Origin: Sweltsa coloradensis
Taxonomy: Eukaryota; Arthropoda; Insecta; Plecoptera; Chloroperlidae
Assembly (NCBI GenBank): GCA_024449915.1
Contig: JAMZAV010000358.1
Coordinates: 1,116,001 to 1,180,000, forward strand
Direction of reading: 5' to 3'
DNA length: 64,000 nucleotides
Shown here: positions 21,301 through 27,132 of the stretch, piece after piece
Position numbering within the stretch: position 1 is the first letter of the stretch
Layout: every line of letters starts with the position of its first letter
The notes under the pieces: generated by a model
What the model was told of the DNA's origin: nothing
The model's input: only the letters and a program-made list of their open reading frames with translations
The model's database searches: none
Made by a program: the position numbers and the translations under genes

Positions 21301-21707
21301 GCGAGCCACAACAAACACGTTACATGAGTAGCTTGGATAAATTTGTTGCATATTGATTTCTTTTCGCCCCACTCTTCGCCAATTTTGTAAACAAACACAA
21401 CATTGTCGCTTTGTGCTACGGCTATTTTTGTTGAGTCTGGAGAGAATGCAATACCAGAAACAGCATAATTCTTTTTGCCATACTTAGTATCGACGACTGC
21501 TTTTGTATCCACAGGTTTTGTAGAGAATTTATCTTTCTTCTCTCCTGTTTCATCTACTATGTGAACTATGCCATCAACAGTGGCATAAGCTAACTTTGAA
21601 TTGTTTGGTGCCCAAGTAATGGACACAATCTTGGATGGTATGTTAAATAATGGAGCAACTGTAATGTTTTCTGCTTGTGCAACAGTTTTCAAATGTTTTA
21701 ACTGCAT
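123..21707 (-). CDS. IFT172: Intraflagellar transport protein 172 (IFT-B), N-terminal 62%, 15 exons
   Basis: IFT172 is a peripheral IFT-B subunit that carries cargo along ciliary microtubules and acts at turnaround at the tip. Fifteen minus-strand exons join in one open frame: 21707-21096, 20788-20577, 18601-18434, 17682-17466, 16029-15786, 15251-15073, 14735-14592, 14341-14053, 13384-13238, 11859-11679, 11276-11074, 10541-10384, 6499-6355, 1226-1036 and 305-123. The 3273 coding bases give 1091 residues, against about 1750 for vertebrate IFT172. The C-terminal TPR part is therefore off the left edge. Residues 1 to about 560 form the WD40 propellers; helical TPR-like repeats start near 600. 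Every junction keeps phase and all introns are GT-AG except intron 8, which needs GC-AG. The start at 21707 matches the family N-terminus (MQLKHLKT). Residue matches to the family are my recollection, not an alignment run. Confidence 0.96.
377..624. mobile_element. Small MITE-like inverted-repeat element
   Basis: Two arms of about 60 bases are inverted copies: 377-437 and 564-624 share TTAGAAGCCATCATGAAAGG. About 125 bases lie between them. No target duplication was found by eye, so the class is open. Confidence 0.6.
640..735 (-). repeat. SINE body fragment
   Basis: The segment resembles the distal body of the SINE at 7300-7740: ACCAAACCAACCCTGTAGG, then a CATCGACGAGC block and gaccaactagagacc. 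It is diverged and headless. A related fragment lies at 61697-61850. Confidence 0.5.
1036..1226 (-). CDS. IFT172: IFT172 exon 14
   Basis: The acceptor gcgcag is followed directly by GTGAGT, so the exon begins with a donor-like hexamer. The real donor is CAC|gtgagt. It encodes [23 protein letters not shown] and [16 protein letters not shown]-like repeats. Confidence 0.95.
1412..1465. repeat. GGTGGAGGTGCCGGT doublet
   Basis: The 18-base word GGTGGAGGTGCCGGTCCA occurs at 1412-1429 and again at 1448-1465. Variants recur at 8730, 8854, 8907 and 54999. Confidence 0.6.
1655..2413. mobile_element. Non-autonomous element with 13-base inverted ends and 161-base tandem units
   Basis: The segment starts TTGGATGAGCGTA (1655-1667) and ends with the exact reverse complement TACGCTCATCCAA (2401-2413). 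Inside, GAGCGTAGC is repeated near the left end. Tandem units of about 161 bases start near 1946 and 2107 and share ACACCTACATGCTTTATCCG. A diverged relative lies at about 18228-18395. It has no coding capacity. Confidence 0.6.
2414..3547. other. IFT172 intron 13, upstream flank of the nested gene
   Basis: No coding signal is seen. ATGgtaagtg at 3067 and tcttctag at 3199 could be the donor and acceptor of a non-coding leader exon for the SIAH-like gene, but nothing else supports this. Confidence 0.3.
3548..4540 (+). CDS. SIAH-like RING-type E3 ubiquitin ligase, intronless, nested antisense
   Basis: This single-exon ORF of 330 residues has the layout of SIAH/Sina ubiquitin ligases. A complete C3HC4 RING has ligands C88, C91, C102, H106, C109, C112, C119 and C122. 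A SIAH-type zinc finger follows, with C145, C152, C156, H164, C168, C175, C183, H195 and H200. The C-terminal third is beta-rich, like the SIAH substrate-binding domain, but diverged. SIAH proteins pair with E2 enzymes to ubiquitylate targets in the cytosol. Met21 (3608) has A at -3 and may be the real start; ATG 3548 has T at -3. The gene lies opposite to IFT172 in its intron 13 and has no introns, so it may be a retrocopy that gained function. It is full length and has no stops. Confidence 0.85.
   Translation: MQSVVLKTRPRRFLGNFLVNMSFVRKLDKTKRSLSSSTSKLDSKRSVESTVAATNNNRPKTNASFDPKLSQRKTYTALSRNLLSALECPVCMEYMHPPITLCENGHNICHNCRPNLINCPICRCQLIEIRNVTLENIARDVNLPCPNAEFGCSYCCQLNDMASHLLVCSFSLYECIFSKSNNCAWKGQQSKITDHILRYHKQKMLPTGCLAGNNRFQFEISNAECFNDSCYAITAFGEAFLYHKRFDISNKKLSMVVQYFGSRENTIKFQIVLKLTKNNGKQKVIISSVAHNGRDDVDYVFLNGDCVNIHFDMLMSYTKGKKIVILNKIN
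5271..5276 (+). terminator. Candidate poly(A) signal downstream of the SIAH-like gene
   Basis: AATAAA lies 730 bases after the stop and is the first canonical hexamer I noticed there. Use is unproven. Confidence 0.3.
5505..5575 (+). repeat. SINE 3' tail fragment
   Basis: The segment matches the last 70 bases of the main SINE family: tcccccactgaaaatcag, then agactgagtgg and actctaaata, ending in a TTTATTTA tail. Confidence 0.65.
5805..6231. mobile_element. hAT-like MITE, TAGGGATG ends
   Basis: The element begins TAGGGATGACGATTCCG and ends GTCATCCCTA. The flanking 8-mers are atataatg and gtataatt (6 of 8 match). It contains several ATCGATTCC-type words and no ORF of its own. Confidence 0.75.
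6355..6499 (-). CDS. IFT172: IFT172 exon 13
   Basis: The acceptor is ttccag|GTGATT and the donor is GCAG|gtagga. It encodes [20 protein letters not shown] and [11 protein letters not shown]. The next intron (6354-1227) carries the antisense SIAH-like gene and several repeats. Confidence 0.95.
6700..7192. mobile_element. Near-perfect foldback element, arms of about 235 bases
   Basis: Bases 6700-6937 and 6955-7192 are inverted copies with very few differences around a spacer of about 17 bases. The outer end is ATATCCAACCAAATAC. Both arms encode the same apparent peptide, which explains mirror ORFs without implying a gene. It would form a long hairpin in IFT172 pre-mRNA (intron 12). Confidence 0.85.
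7300..7740 (-). repeat. tRNA-derived SINE, full length
   Basis: Read on the minus strand, a tRNA-like head has an A box (GTTAGCGTATCTG), an anticodon-like loop TTCCAAT and a B box (GGGTTCGATTCCC type). A unique body of about 300 bases follows. The end is aactgagtgggtagactc and an (AAAT)n tail at 7300-7330. The same family occurs at 57389 and 60082. Confidence 0.85.
7578..8083. repeat. Tandem duplication of 253 bases including the SINE head
   Basis: Unit 1 is 7578-7830 and unit 2 is 7831-8083. Both start gctaggacggctccaaagtc and carry the SINE head plus flank gagcatgtttaatttcaagc. Part of a third unit is at about 8439-8456 and 9167-9235, split by a MITE. Confidence 0.85.
8457..9166. mobile_element. 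hAT-like MITE, TAGAGATG ends, perfect 8-base TSD
   Basis: The inverted ends are TAGAGATGTGCAAAAATGGT and its complement. The flanking direct repeats ataatggt at 8449-8456 and 9167-9174 are identical, the hallmark of hAT insertion. Its 710 bases contain three CCCGGCACCTCCACC-type words and GC-poor filler. Confidence 0.9.
9175..10010. other. Repeat-rich part of IFT172 intron 12
   Basis: The segment contains the continuation of the 253-base unit, a (CCAG)n run at about 9400-9420 and unassigned sequence. No coding potential is seen. Confidence 0.4.
10011..10150. repeat. Perfect 70-base tandem duplication
   Basis: Bases 10011-10080 and 10081-10150 appear identical, from caaaatacaatgacataata to acattaggta. 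This is a recent event or an assembly artefact. Confidence 0.9.
10384..10541 (-). CDS. IFT172: IFT172 exon 12
   Basis: The acceptor is ttacag|AG and the donor is CAG|gtgggt. It encodes [20 protein letters not shown] and [11 protein letters not shown], near-identical to the WGDHLVQQKQLDAA and GARQWKKAI blocks of the family. Confidence 0.96.
11074..11276 (-). CDS. IFT172: IFT172 exon 11
   Basis: The acceptor is ttccag|G and the donor is GCAG|gtaggc. It encodes [20 protein letters not shown] and [19 protein letters not shown]-like repeats with the Y..G.AF..A.ELAR pattern. Confidence 0.95.
11679..11859 (-). CDS. IFT172: IFT172 exon 10
   Basis: The acceptor is tttcag|CT and the donor is CTAG|gtacgt. 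It encodes [19 protein letters not shown] and [15 protein letters not shown], then [12 protein letters not shown]. It matches the QWLMDTQQEERAGE block of vertebrate IFT172. Confidence 0.95.
13047..13163 (-). rRNA. 5S rRNA-like sequence (gene copy, pseudogene or 5S-derived SINE)
   Basis: On the minus strand, 117 bases line up along the whole 5S rRNA. They start GCCAACAGC and contain GGTTCTCG, GATCACCGAAGTTAAGCAAC (box A region), GGTCAGTACTTG and GACCACTTGGGAACACC (box C). The ends pair as helix I. The helix II strands ATGTTG and CAACAT differ from the usual GCGCTG/CAGCGT type yet still pair. There is no T-run terminator directly downstream, so it may be a dead copy. It lies in IFT172 intron 9 on the same strand. 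Confidence 0.8.
13238..13384 (-). CDS. IFT172: IFT172 exon 9
   Basis: The acceptor is tgcag|GT and the donor is TTGG|gtaaga. It encodes [20 protein letters not shown] and [13 protein letters not shown], a TPR-like helical pair. It is 147 bases. Confidence 0.95.
14053..14341 (-). CDS. IFT172: IFT172 exon 8, GC-AG donor
   Basis: The acceptor cccag|GTG lies within a 31/34-base minisatellite. The exon encodes [13 protein letters not shown] and [16 protein letters not shown], the start of the TPR-like half. To stay in frame with exon 9 it must end at CATG|gcaagt, a GC donor with otherwise perfect consensus. The GT two bases further in (GGCAA|gtagag) would shift the frame. Confidence 0.93.
14329..14515. 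repeat. 31/34-base minisatellite spanning the IFT172 exon 8 acceptor
   Basis: About five and a half units start TGTACC and contain GGGAACATAATA (31 or 34 bases each). The first unit covers the start of exon 8 and its acceptor. The other copies have catggga in place of the cctggga that makes the AG acceptor. Confidence 0.85.
14592..14735 (-). CDS. IFT172: IFT172 exon 7
   Basis: The acceptor is tttcag|TGGGTG and the donor is GAG|gtgaga. It encodes [20 protein letters not shown], then [17 protein letters not shown] and KTE. It is 48 codons, phase 0 at both ends. Confidence 0.96.
15073..15251 (-). CDS. IFT172: IFT172 exon 6
   Basis: The acceptor is gtccag|TGG and the donor is CAG|gtgggt. It encodes [11 protein letters not shown] and [19 protein letters not shown], the [19 protein letters not shown] block of the family. 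It is 179 bases. Confidence 0.96.
15786..16029 (-). CDS. IFT172: IFT172 exon 5
   Basis: The acceptor is cgtag|GTTGTG and the donor is ATAG|gtgac. It encodes [34 protein letters not shown] and [19 protein letters not shown]. The acceptor and first 59 bases lie in an 81-base segment duplicated just upstream in the intron. Confidence 0.95.
15971..16147. repeat. 81-base duplication of the IFT172 exon 5 acceptor and 5' end
   Basis: Bases 15971-16051 and 16067-16147 differ at one position (gagcaagg versus gagcatgg) and are separated by a CA-rich 15-base spacer. The intronic copy keeps a complete acceptor at 16125. Confidence 0.92.
16754..16940. repeat. Two opposed tRNA-derived SINE heads
   Basis: On the minus strand, about 16815-16754 reads AGTTGGTAAGAGCATAGCCC and a B box GGTTCGATCCC. 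On the plus strand, 16905-16935 has GGGTTCAATCCCC followed by agtagtcact. Neither has a complete acceptor stem, so they are not called tRNA genes. Confidence 0.55.
17109..17427. mobile_element. hAT-like MITE, TAGGGTTG ends, perfect 8-base TSD
   Basis: The ends are TAGGGTTGGGATTCGATT and CAAGTCCCAACCCTA. Direct repeats ccaaacaa at 17101-17108 and 17428-17435 are identical. It is 319 bases and has no coding capacity. It sits 38 bases past exon 4 in intron 4. Confidence 0.9.
17466..17682 (-). CDS. IFT172: IFT172 exon 4
   Basis: The acceptor is ccccag|G and the donor is GAG|gtaagc. It encodes [18 protein letters not shown] and [16 protein letters not shown], matching the KFELTYVGPSQV region of IFT172. 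It is 217 bases and ends in phase 0. Confidence 0.96.
18434..18601 (-). CDS. IFT172: IFT172 exon 3
   Basis: The acceptor is ttgcag|A and the donor is AA|gtaagg. The exon encodes LRVYSW, then [18 protein letters not shown], one of the most conserved WD40 stretches of the family. It is 168 bases and phase consistent on both sides. Confidence 0.96.
18996..20302. mobile_element. 1.3 kb element with about 265-base terminal inverted repeats
   Basis: Bases 18996-19262 and 20041-20302 are diverged inverted copies. Shared words include CGCGTTTTTCTATTTTCCAA, then TTCGCCAAGGCACA and AACGTAGG. A second smaller palindrome sits at about 19931-20050 (AACAATTGTCTTTCCTG arms). The interior encodes nothing recognisable. 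It lies in IFT172 intron 2. Confidence 0.75.
20577..20788 (-). CDS. IFT172: IFT172 exon 2
   Basis: The acceptor is cgcag before GGT and the donor is AG|gtgact, phase 2. It encodes the end of the first propeller, including [19 protein letters not shown] and [15 protein letters not shown]. This block is strongly conserved in IFT172 (vertebrate FDYSRDPQEREFTTA). Confidence 0.95.
21096..21707 (-). CDS. IFT172: IFT172 exon 1 (residues 1-204)
   Basis: This is the first coding exon, starting at ATG 21707 and holding the first WD40 blades. Features include [14 protein letters not shown] near residue 27 and [16 protein letters not shown] near 85. It ends in frame after EDIVMEKP at a gtaagt donor, phase 0. 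Confidence 0.96.
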
Positions 21708-21974
21708 GATTCCCTAAGCTGCATCACTTCACTAATATGAACGTGGAATGTCAGAACCTAACCTAAAAGAACAATACATTCGATATTACTTTGGTGTGCC
21801 ATTTACAATTTACTAACAACTCCATGATATTAATGATAGTCCTACATTTTAGAAGGTTATCTAAATAGTTTTAAAACTATAAAATAAGATGCAAATATTC
21901 CCTACCTGTTGAAATGATGTGCAAAATATGTACAGCAAACAGGTACAAAAAATGCGGCTTGTGTTTGGGGACAT

Positions 21975-21988
21975 GTTGTCATGACAAC
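21975..21988. promoter_or_regulatory. X-box, predicted RFX-factor site for IFT172
   Basis: GTTGTCATGACAAC is a perfect 14-base palindrome that fits the X-box (GTTNCCATGRNAAC type) bound by RFX factors. RFX proteins are the known activators of ciliary genes including IFT subunits. It lies 268 bases upstream of the IFT172 ATG. Confidence 0.75.
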
Positions 21989-22136
21989 CAGCCAACCAAT
22001 CATCTTTGCAGGTTCGTTGAAGAATTTTCCCGAGATGCAACACGGCGATTTAACCAGTGCAACCAACCATTGAAACTTAACTGATGACGAAGTATAAGGC
22101 GGTGGAAATTACAATTTGGGAAGTGGGAACTTTTGC

Positions 22137-22167
22137 TATATAAGGCGGTGAGAAATGCTTGTCAGTT
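22137..22167 (+). promoter_or_regulatory. RBM42 core promoter: TATA box and initiator
   Basis: TATATAAG at 22137-22144 is followed by TCAGTT at 22162-22167, the arthropod initiator. The initiator A at 22164 is 27 bases after the first T, which is normal spacing. TATAAGGCGGTG occurs both here and at 22093. Confidence 0.65.
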
Positions 22168-22241
22168 ATTGAAGAGAACGATTTTCCTACGTAAAACTTT
22201 TAATAATTATTCAATTTTAATTTGGAATTCACTAAATAATC

Positions 22242-22291
22242 ATGGGAGAATACGATGAGAAGCTACGCATGATGGAGGATGAAATGAACAG
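22242..22291 (+). CDS. RBM42: RBM42 exon 1 (first 16 codons)
   Basis: The start ATG at 22242 lies 78 bases after the predicted initiator. The exon ends AACAG|gtaatt in phase 2. No upstream ATG is in frame with it nearby. Confidence 0.88.
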
Positions 22292-25200
22292 GTAATTTAC
22301 GAGCAAATTGAAGCTCGCTCGGCTTAGCGTAAAATTTATTGCAAATCTCCTTAACCTCACTTTTATGTTTTGATGGTTTTTAAGACGTTATCGGTGTTAA
22401 ACTTGGTAATTATGCCGTTTACGGTTTTCCGAGAAAGAAGATGAAAAATTTACTTACCATATTCCAGTGTGTGTAATTAATATTCCTTAATTCATTTTCA
22501 GGTACCGCATTATGGTTTTTAATTTTGTAAACAATGTTTTTCATCTTTTCACTAGTGGAAATTGAGCCGTCATTTGTGCGTCCACATGCTACATCGCCAT
22601 GTTGATTTGGAAAGCGAATCTCCTCTGACACGTCTCTACCGCTGCGTACGCAGCGTAAAAAAGTATTTTTGTTTCAAATCGCGACGTTTAAAGGTTAAAA
22701 ACGGTATTTTTGTATAAAATAGCGACGTTAAAGGTTAAAAAATGTATTTTTGTTTAAAATAGCGACGTTAAAGGTATTGAAGGTTTGTTTTTGCAAACTC
22801 TGGATAGTGAAAAACTAATTAATTTTTTACGTAAACACGGCGTGCTATTACCTATGTCGTCATCGTTTGTTGCCGTTTTAGTTACAAAAAATACTTTAAA
22901 ACCTTTAACGTCGCTATTTTAAACAAAAATACCTTTTTTAACCTTTAACGTCGCTATTTTAAACAAAAATACCTTTTTTAACCTTTAACGTCGCTATTTT
23001 AAACAAAAATACCTTTTTTAACCTTTAACGTCGCTATTTTAAACAAAAATACTTTCTTACGCTGCGTACGCAGCGGAAGAGACGTAGCGGAGGAGATAGC
23101 GCTTTCCAAACCAGCATGGCGGTCTACGTACAGTGACAGCACAATTTACACAGGTAAAAAGACGAAAAACATTAGTAACAGTGAAAAGATCGTAATGCGG
23201 TAGCTGAAAATGAATTAGGGACTATCAATTACACATACTGTGAAAAGCTGGAAACATTTTATGCATTTTTTCTCGGAAAACCGTAATCGGCATAATTACC
23301 CTAAACTTGATGTAAGCTGAATGGTAGGCATCGGTAGGCCTACCTGATATATTTCTTAAGTAGGGAGACAGTAAATTATTAATTGGGTTGACAAGTCACA
23401 GGCTTAAATTAATGTTAAGGTTAGAAGATCTATGACACCCTACCCTCGGGCCTCCTCTTCCATTCAGTAGGCTACAGTTCAGTTCTTAATTGGTATCCTT
23501 CTGGTCATAAAACATAACATCAGATTCGTCAATACATACTTAAAACGGTTATTATGTCTAGGGTAGTATGCCACCACGCCCACCCACATCACTTTTTGCA
23601 CAATGTTTTGTAGGGGGCGGGTGGAGTTGGCGCGTTGCCGATGCGGCATACGACATTTATACTCTTAAAACGAACACAGTATACATTACACAAACAATAC
23701 CGATAATTACCATCAAGATACTTACAGTAGGCCTTCAAAAACCATCTCCAGTGTTGCCAACTCCTAAACTACTAATCTCGTCAAAAGTACCTTAAATTCC
23801 CGCCAGATAGCAGTACATTCCGTTAAAGTTATTTTCACCGGTTAATTTGACTTTTTTATTCATTAAATTGGACTAAAAGGATTTAAAACATGATAGTAGT
23901 ATTCCGAACTAAGTATAAGATGCGTAATCTTAAGTAGGTAGGCCTAAAATATGTAAAAAAATATGGCCATCATCATCATTACAAGGGTTAAATGTTTTAG
24001 TTATTTGCTAAAAGTTAAACTTATTTACCGCTTCCCAACAAAATGTCAACAAAATATCATAAAAAAGCACGAAATTTGGGTTATTTCGAAAACCACTAGT
24101 ATTTCGTTAGACTCATTTTCATTCCACTAGATTTTCCGTTAACCGTCAGAATTTGTCCGTTATATGGCATGTAAAAACCACCAGTTTTAACGGAATTTCC
24201 GTCAAGTTGGCAACACTGACCATCTCACCTAAAGTAGTTACAAAAAATTACATAGGCCTACCTATTGATTACCTGACAAACACTAGTATGCAACATGCTG
24301 TACCTACTTGCTTCATTTTCCAATTTCAGATTTGAGGCAGAAATCGGTATCCCTGTTCCACCCATGCTAGCCAGGCCAGTCATCGGGGTAAACACGTACA
24401 ATCAGGTTCAACGGCGGTTAGAGGAGCAGCAAATGCCCGAATACCATCCCGGAATCTTCGCTCCACCAATGATCCCCTTAATGCAGAACGTGCCAAACGT
24501 CCAAGGCATCCCTGGGTTTGTAGGAATTCCCCCACCTCCACCCCCTCCTCCGCCCCTTCTTATTCCCCACCAAGTGCAACAACGAAACATGCAACCGATA
24601 CGAGGAGCCATGATACCACCTCCAGTGAACTTCAGAGAGATGGCACCAAATCTTCCACCCCCACGACCGTCCCAGCAACAGTTTGTGAGTGGTCCTATTG
24701 CACCACCCCCACCACCTTCAACCACCACGGGAACAGCGGTAGTCAGCATGGCACCCATGCTCTATAACCCAACCAGAACCAGTAAAGCCACACAAATTCA
24801 CCAAGCCCGCCCAAAACCCAAACAGACCGTCGACGAAACTTACGCGAACTTTCAGAACGAACTGAGTCAACTCAACGAACCAAAACCTTCGAAGAAATCT
24901 AGAATGGCCGACAAGTTTGAAACCCTCCGCGCGAAAGACATGGCAGACAAAGTTAAAGCGAGTATTGTTGCTACCGTCACTCCCATAGCAACCCAACCCG
25001 CTACGGTGGAAGAGCAACCCATGACCACGACCGGCCGGAAGAAGAAGAACAAGAAACTGGTACGCATGGCGGGCGGTCAGACGTGGGAGGACAACTCCCT
25101 GACCGAGTGGGAGGACGACGACTACCGCATCTTCTGCGGCGACCTTGGCAACGACGTCACGGACGAGATACTCACGCGTACGTTCAGCAAGTACACCTCT

Positions 25201-25437
25201 TTCCTAAAGGCCAAGGTAGTGCGGGACAAGCGCAGCAACAAGACAAAGGGGTTCGGGTTCGTCAGTTTCAAAGACCCACAAGACTTTATCAAGGCGATGA
25301 AGGAAATGAACGGACGTTACGTCGGAAGTCGACCTATTAAACTCAGGAAAAGTACTTGGAAGTCTCGTAACATGGACAACGTTCGGAAAAAAGAAAAAGA
25401 GAAAACTGCCCTTATAGGTCTTCTGACTGGTCGATAA
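22242..25437 (+). CDS. RBM42: RNA-binding protein 42
   Basis: Two coding exons, 22242-22291 and 24330-25437, join AG|gtaatt to tttcag|A and give 385 residues. RBM42 is a nuclear RRM protein linked to spliceosomal tri-snRNP and mRNA binding. The N-terminus (MGEYDEKLRMMEDEMNRFE) is acidic and helical. Residues about 65-150 are proline-rich, including a run of eleven prolines. A lysine-rich patch near 254-260 precedes WEDNSLTEWEDDDYRIFCGD. The single RRM spans about 282-360, with RNP2 RIFCGDL (283-289) and RNP1 KGFGFVSF (323-330). It ends in the conserved tail PIKLRKSTWKSRNMDNVRKK. Vertebrate RBM42 is about 480 residues; the shorter linker accounts for the difference. Confidence 0.95.
22397..23308. 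mobile_element. Foldback element with tandem-repeat arms in the RBM42 intron
   Basis: The outer arms 22397-22660 and 23045-23308 are inverted copies (TAATTATGCCG then ACGGTTTTCCGAGAAA; inner ends share CTGCGTACGCAG). Inside each arm are 40-base tandem units containing AACGTCGCTATTTTAAACAA. Three units lie on the left (about 22675-22775, inverted) and four on the right (22901-23060). This build recalls FB/Galileo foldback transposons. It has no coding capacity. Confidence 0.8.
23309..24329 (+). other. Rest of the RBM42 intron
   Basis: This AT-rich sequence has several AGGCCTA words. No repeat, RNA or coding feature is recognised. Confidence 0.4.
24330..25437 (+). CDS. RBM42: RBM42 exon 2 (proline-rich region and RRM)
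   Basis: The acceptor is caatttcag|A and the stop TAA is at 25435. All functional domains lie here. The open frame extends 35 bases upstream of the acceptor, so an ATG at 24295 is in frame but intronic. Confidence 0.95.
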
Positions 25438-25438
25438 A

Positions 25439-25444
25439 AATAAA
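25439..25444 (+). terminator. RBM42 poly(A) signal
   Basis: AATAAA begins two bases after the stop codon, followed by further AATAAAT-like words. It implies a very short 3' UTR. Confidence 0.55.
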
Positions 25445-26185
25445 TAATAAATTATTAGACATTATGAACATATTTCTTGTGTATATAGTAGTGCTTGCAA
25501 TTCTTAAAATATGTTACAGTACGTACTCTTACCTATAACTGAATCAAAATCACCATTATCACCAAATTTTACATACCTACCACACCAATAAGTTGCAAAA
25601 GAATGGGTACTGGCCACTTGCCAGTTATTTTTATTATATAAATTATGTCTACCCTAAAACAAATTAACATTTTTGCTTTTATCCCTACTTCCAATGCATA
25701 AGGTTCAAGGCTGATTCCCAGTTCATCAGACAAAAGTTACCATTGTCGTCTTCCCATTGTAGTTAATCGACACCTATGTAGCCTACACTCAGCATCAGAA
25801 GTAAATCAAGGGCTGGGTATTGAAAATACATTGACACCAACAACCGCCGGATACTAATAGGCAATACGTACCTAGGTAATTATGATAACTATATAATACC
25901 CTGCATAGATAGTTACATACCTAGGTAGCCTATGTATATATACGTATTATGTCCTGATCCAATGTGGATTGAGTTTTCAAGAGCACCAATCAGGGAAAAT
26001 AATAGGTTGATTTAACATGTAGGCCTAAATGAATAATCTTTGCCCTTGAAGCGCCCTAAAATTACTAATACTAATACTAAATGATTACCTTAGTAGCTAA
26101 GACAACATCTCGTTTACAAGTGTGGCTTATTTGTCTTTTAGGTTAGGTACATAATTATTTTGGAGTAATTTTCCGACCTTCTTAC
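25445..26185. other. Intergenic sequence downstream of RBM42
   Basis: No coding, RNA or clear repeat feature is seen. It is AT-rich with scattered AGGCCTA words. Confidence 0.4.
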
Positions 26186-26363
26186 CATTAACTCGAACAT
26201 TCTCTTGCTCATCTTCCTTGACACAGCATCTCCGCCCCCATGATGTGTTTGGTGAACGTCGGATAAGATGAAGTAGTAGTTGCTGTATTGCCAATTTACC
26301 CACACACTCGTCTAACCATTCACACTGCACTGGGAGAATTGAGGTTTGGTTTCGTTCCGTCAT
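26186..26363 (-). CDS. Candidate first exon of an unknown minus-strand gene
   Basis: An ATG at 26363 opens 59 codons up to a good donor (AATG|gtaaga, exon end 26186). The peptide begins MTERNQTSILPVQCEWLDEC and contains WGRRCCVKEDEQENVRVNG. Codon choice looks more gene-like than its AT-rich surroundings. I do not recognise the protein and found no second exon, so it may be chance or part of a repeat. Confidence 0.25.
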
Positions 26364-27006
26364 TGAATCCTATCCAATCTTGGCTACTTTATATCTTGTA
26401 GGTATCCAGAACCTATAAATAAATAACCAAATGTTCTTTAATATTATCCAATACATTATTATGTCCTTCATGTCATCTCCATTTGTGTAGAGAGTTATCA
26501 ACACCGATAAACTCACACAAGTACAAACTAGAATTAGAAAGCAGTTACTGTGCCTGAATCATGTTGACTTTTTATAAGATCGAGGAATTTTTAACGGCCG
26601 AAATGAACCCTCAATCAACTATGTCCACTTAGCCACTGCCCTACTGAAATAGTTACTGTATACTCGGACATCATAAGCGGTATTTAAAACATGTTTCTAT
26701 TTATATACTTTTATTAATATTAATACTGCATAATTATAGCAAAGTTGATTCACTTTTATAAACAATATGAACAGGATCGATTGATTTTATTACATCGTTT
26801 TAAATGTGCTGTGCCATGCTGAATCTATTGTGTTTTAAGTTTTTAACATGTTATATTAGGATATTTAAATTGCAATCATTGTGTAAATTATACTGAAGGC
26901 ATATGCATTTTAAAGTAGACCTAGAAAAATGTACCTACCTGACAAAACTTAAATCTATAGGCCTATCACGAGCCTATCACTACGTCAAACTAGTATGTAT
27001 GTAAAT

Positions 27007-27132
27007 GACCTCGAAGAAGAAAATGTTAAGATTAAAAAGAGGATTTTATACGAAGTTGATTATTGTGATGCTTTAAAATGCACAGATTTTCACCTAACTG
27101 ACCTTGAAGGAGAAAACTTTTTGATTAAAAAT
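27007..27132. repeat. Diverged direct repeat beside the transposon
   Basis: GACCTCGAAGAAGAAAATG (27007) and GACCTTGAAGGAGAAAACT (27098) are about 91 bases apart. A similar gaccttgaaagagag lies on the other side of the transposon at 31385. Confidence 0.4.

Larger units (their letters stand above)
21708..22241. promoter_or_regulatory. Divergent IFT172/RBM42 promoter region
   Basis: The 534 bases between the two start codons contain the X-box at 21975, a CCAAT word near 21997 and the RBM42 TATA/initiator at 22137-22167. A possible IFT172 5' UTR intron could run from CAACAG|gtaggg (exon end 21906) to an acceptor ttcttttag near 21764. It would remove an upstream ATG. Confidence 0.7.

Noticed and set aside
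22897..23060. CRISPR-like regular repeats
   Set aside because: The 40-base units are directly tandem without spacers and the host is eukaryotic; they are arms of a foldback element.
24408..25067. Minus-strand Gly-rich and other ORFs across RBM42
   Set aside because: They are antisense shadows of the proline-rich coding exon.
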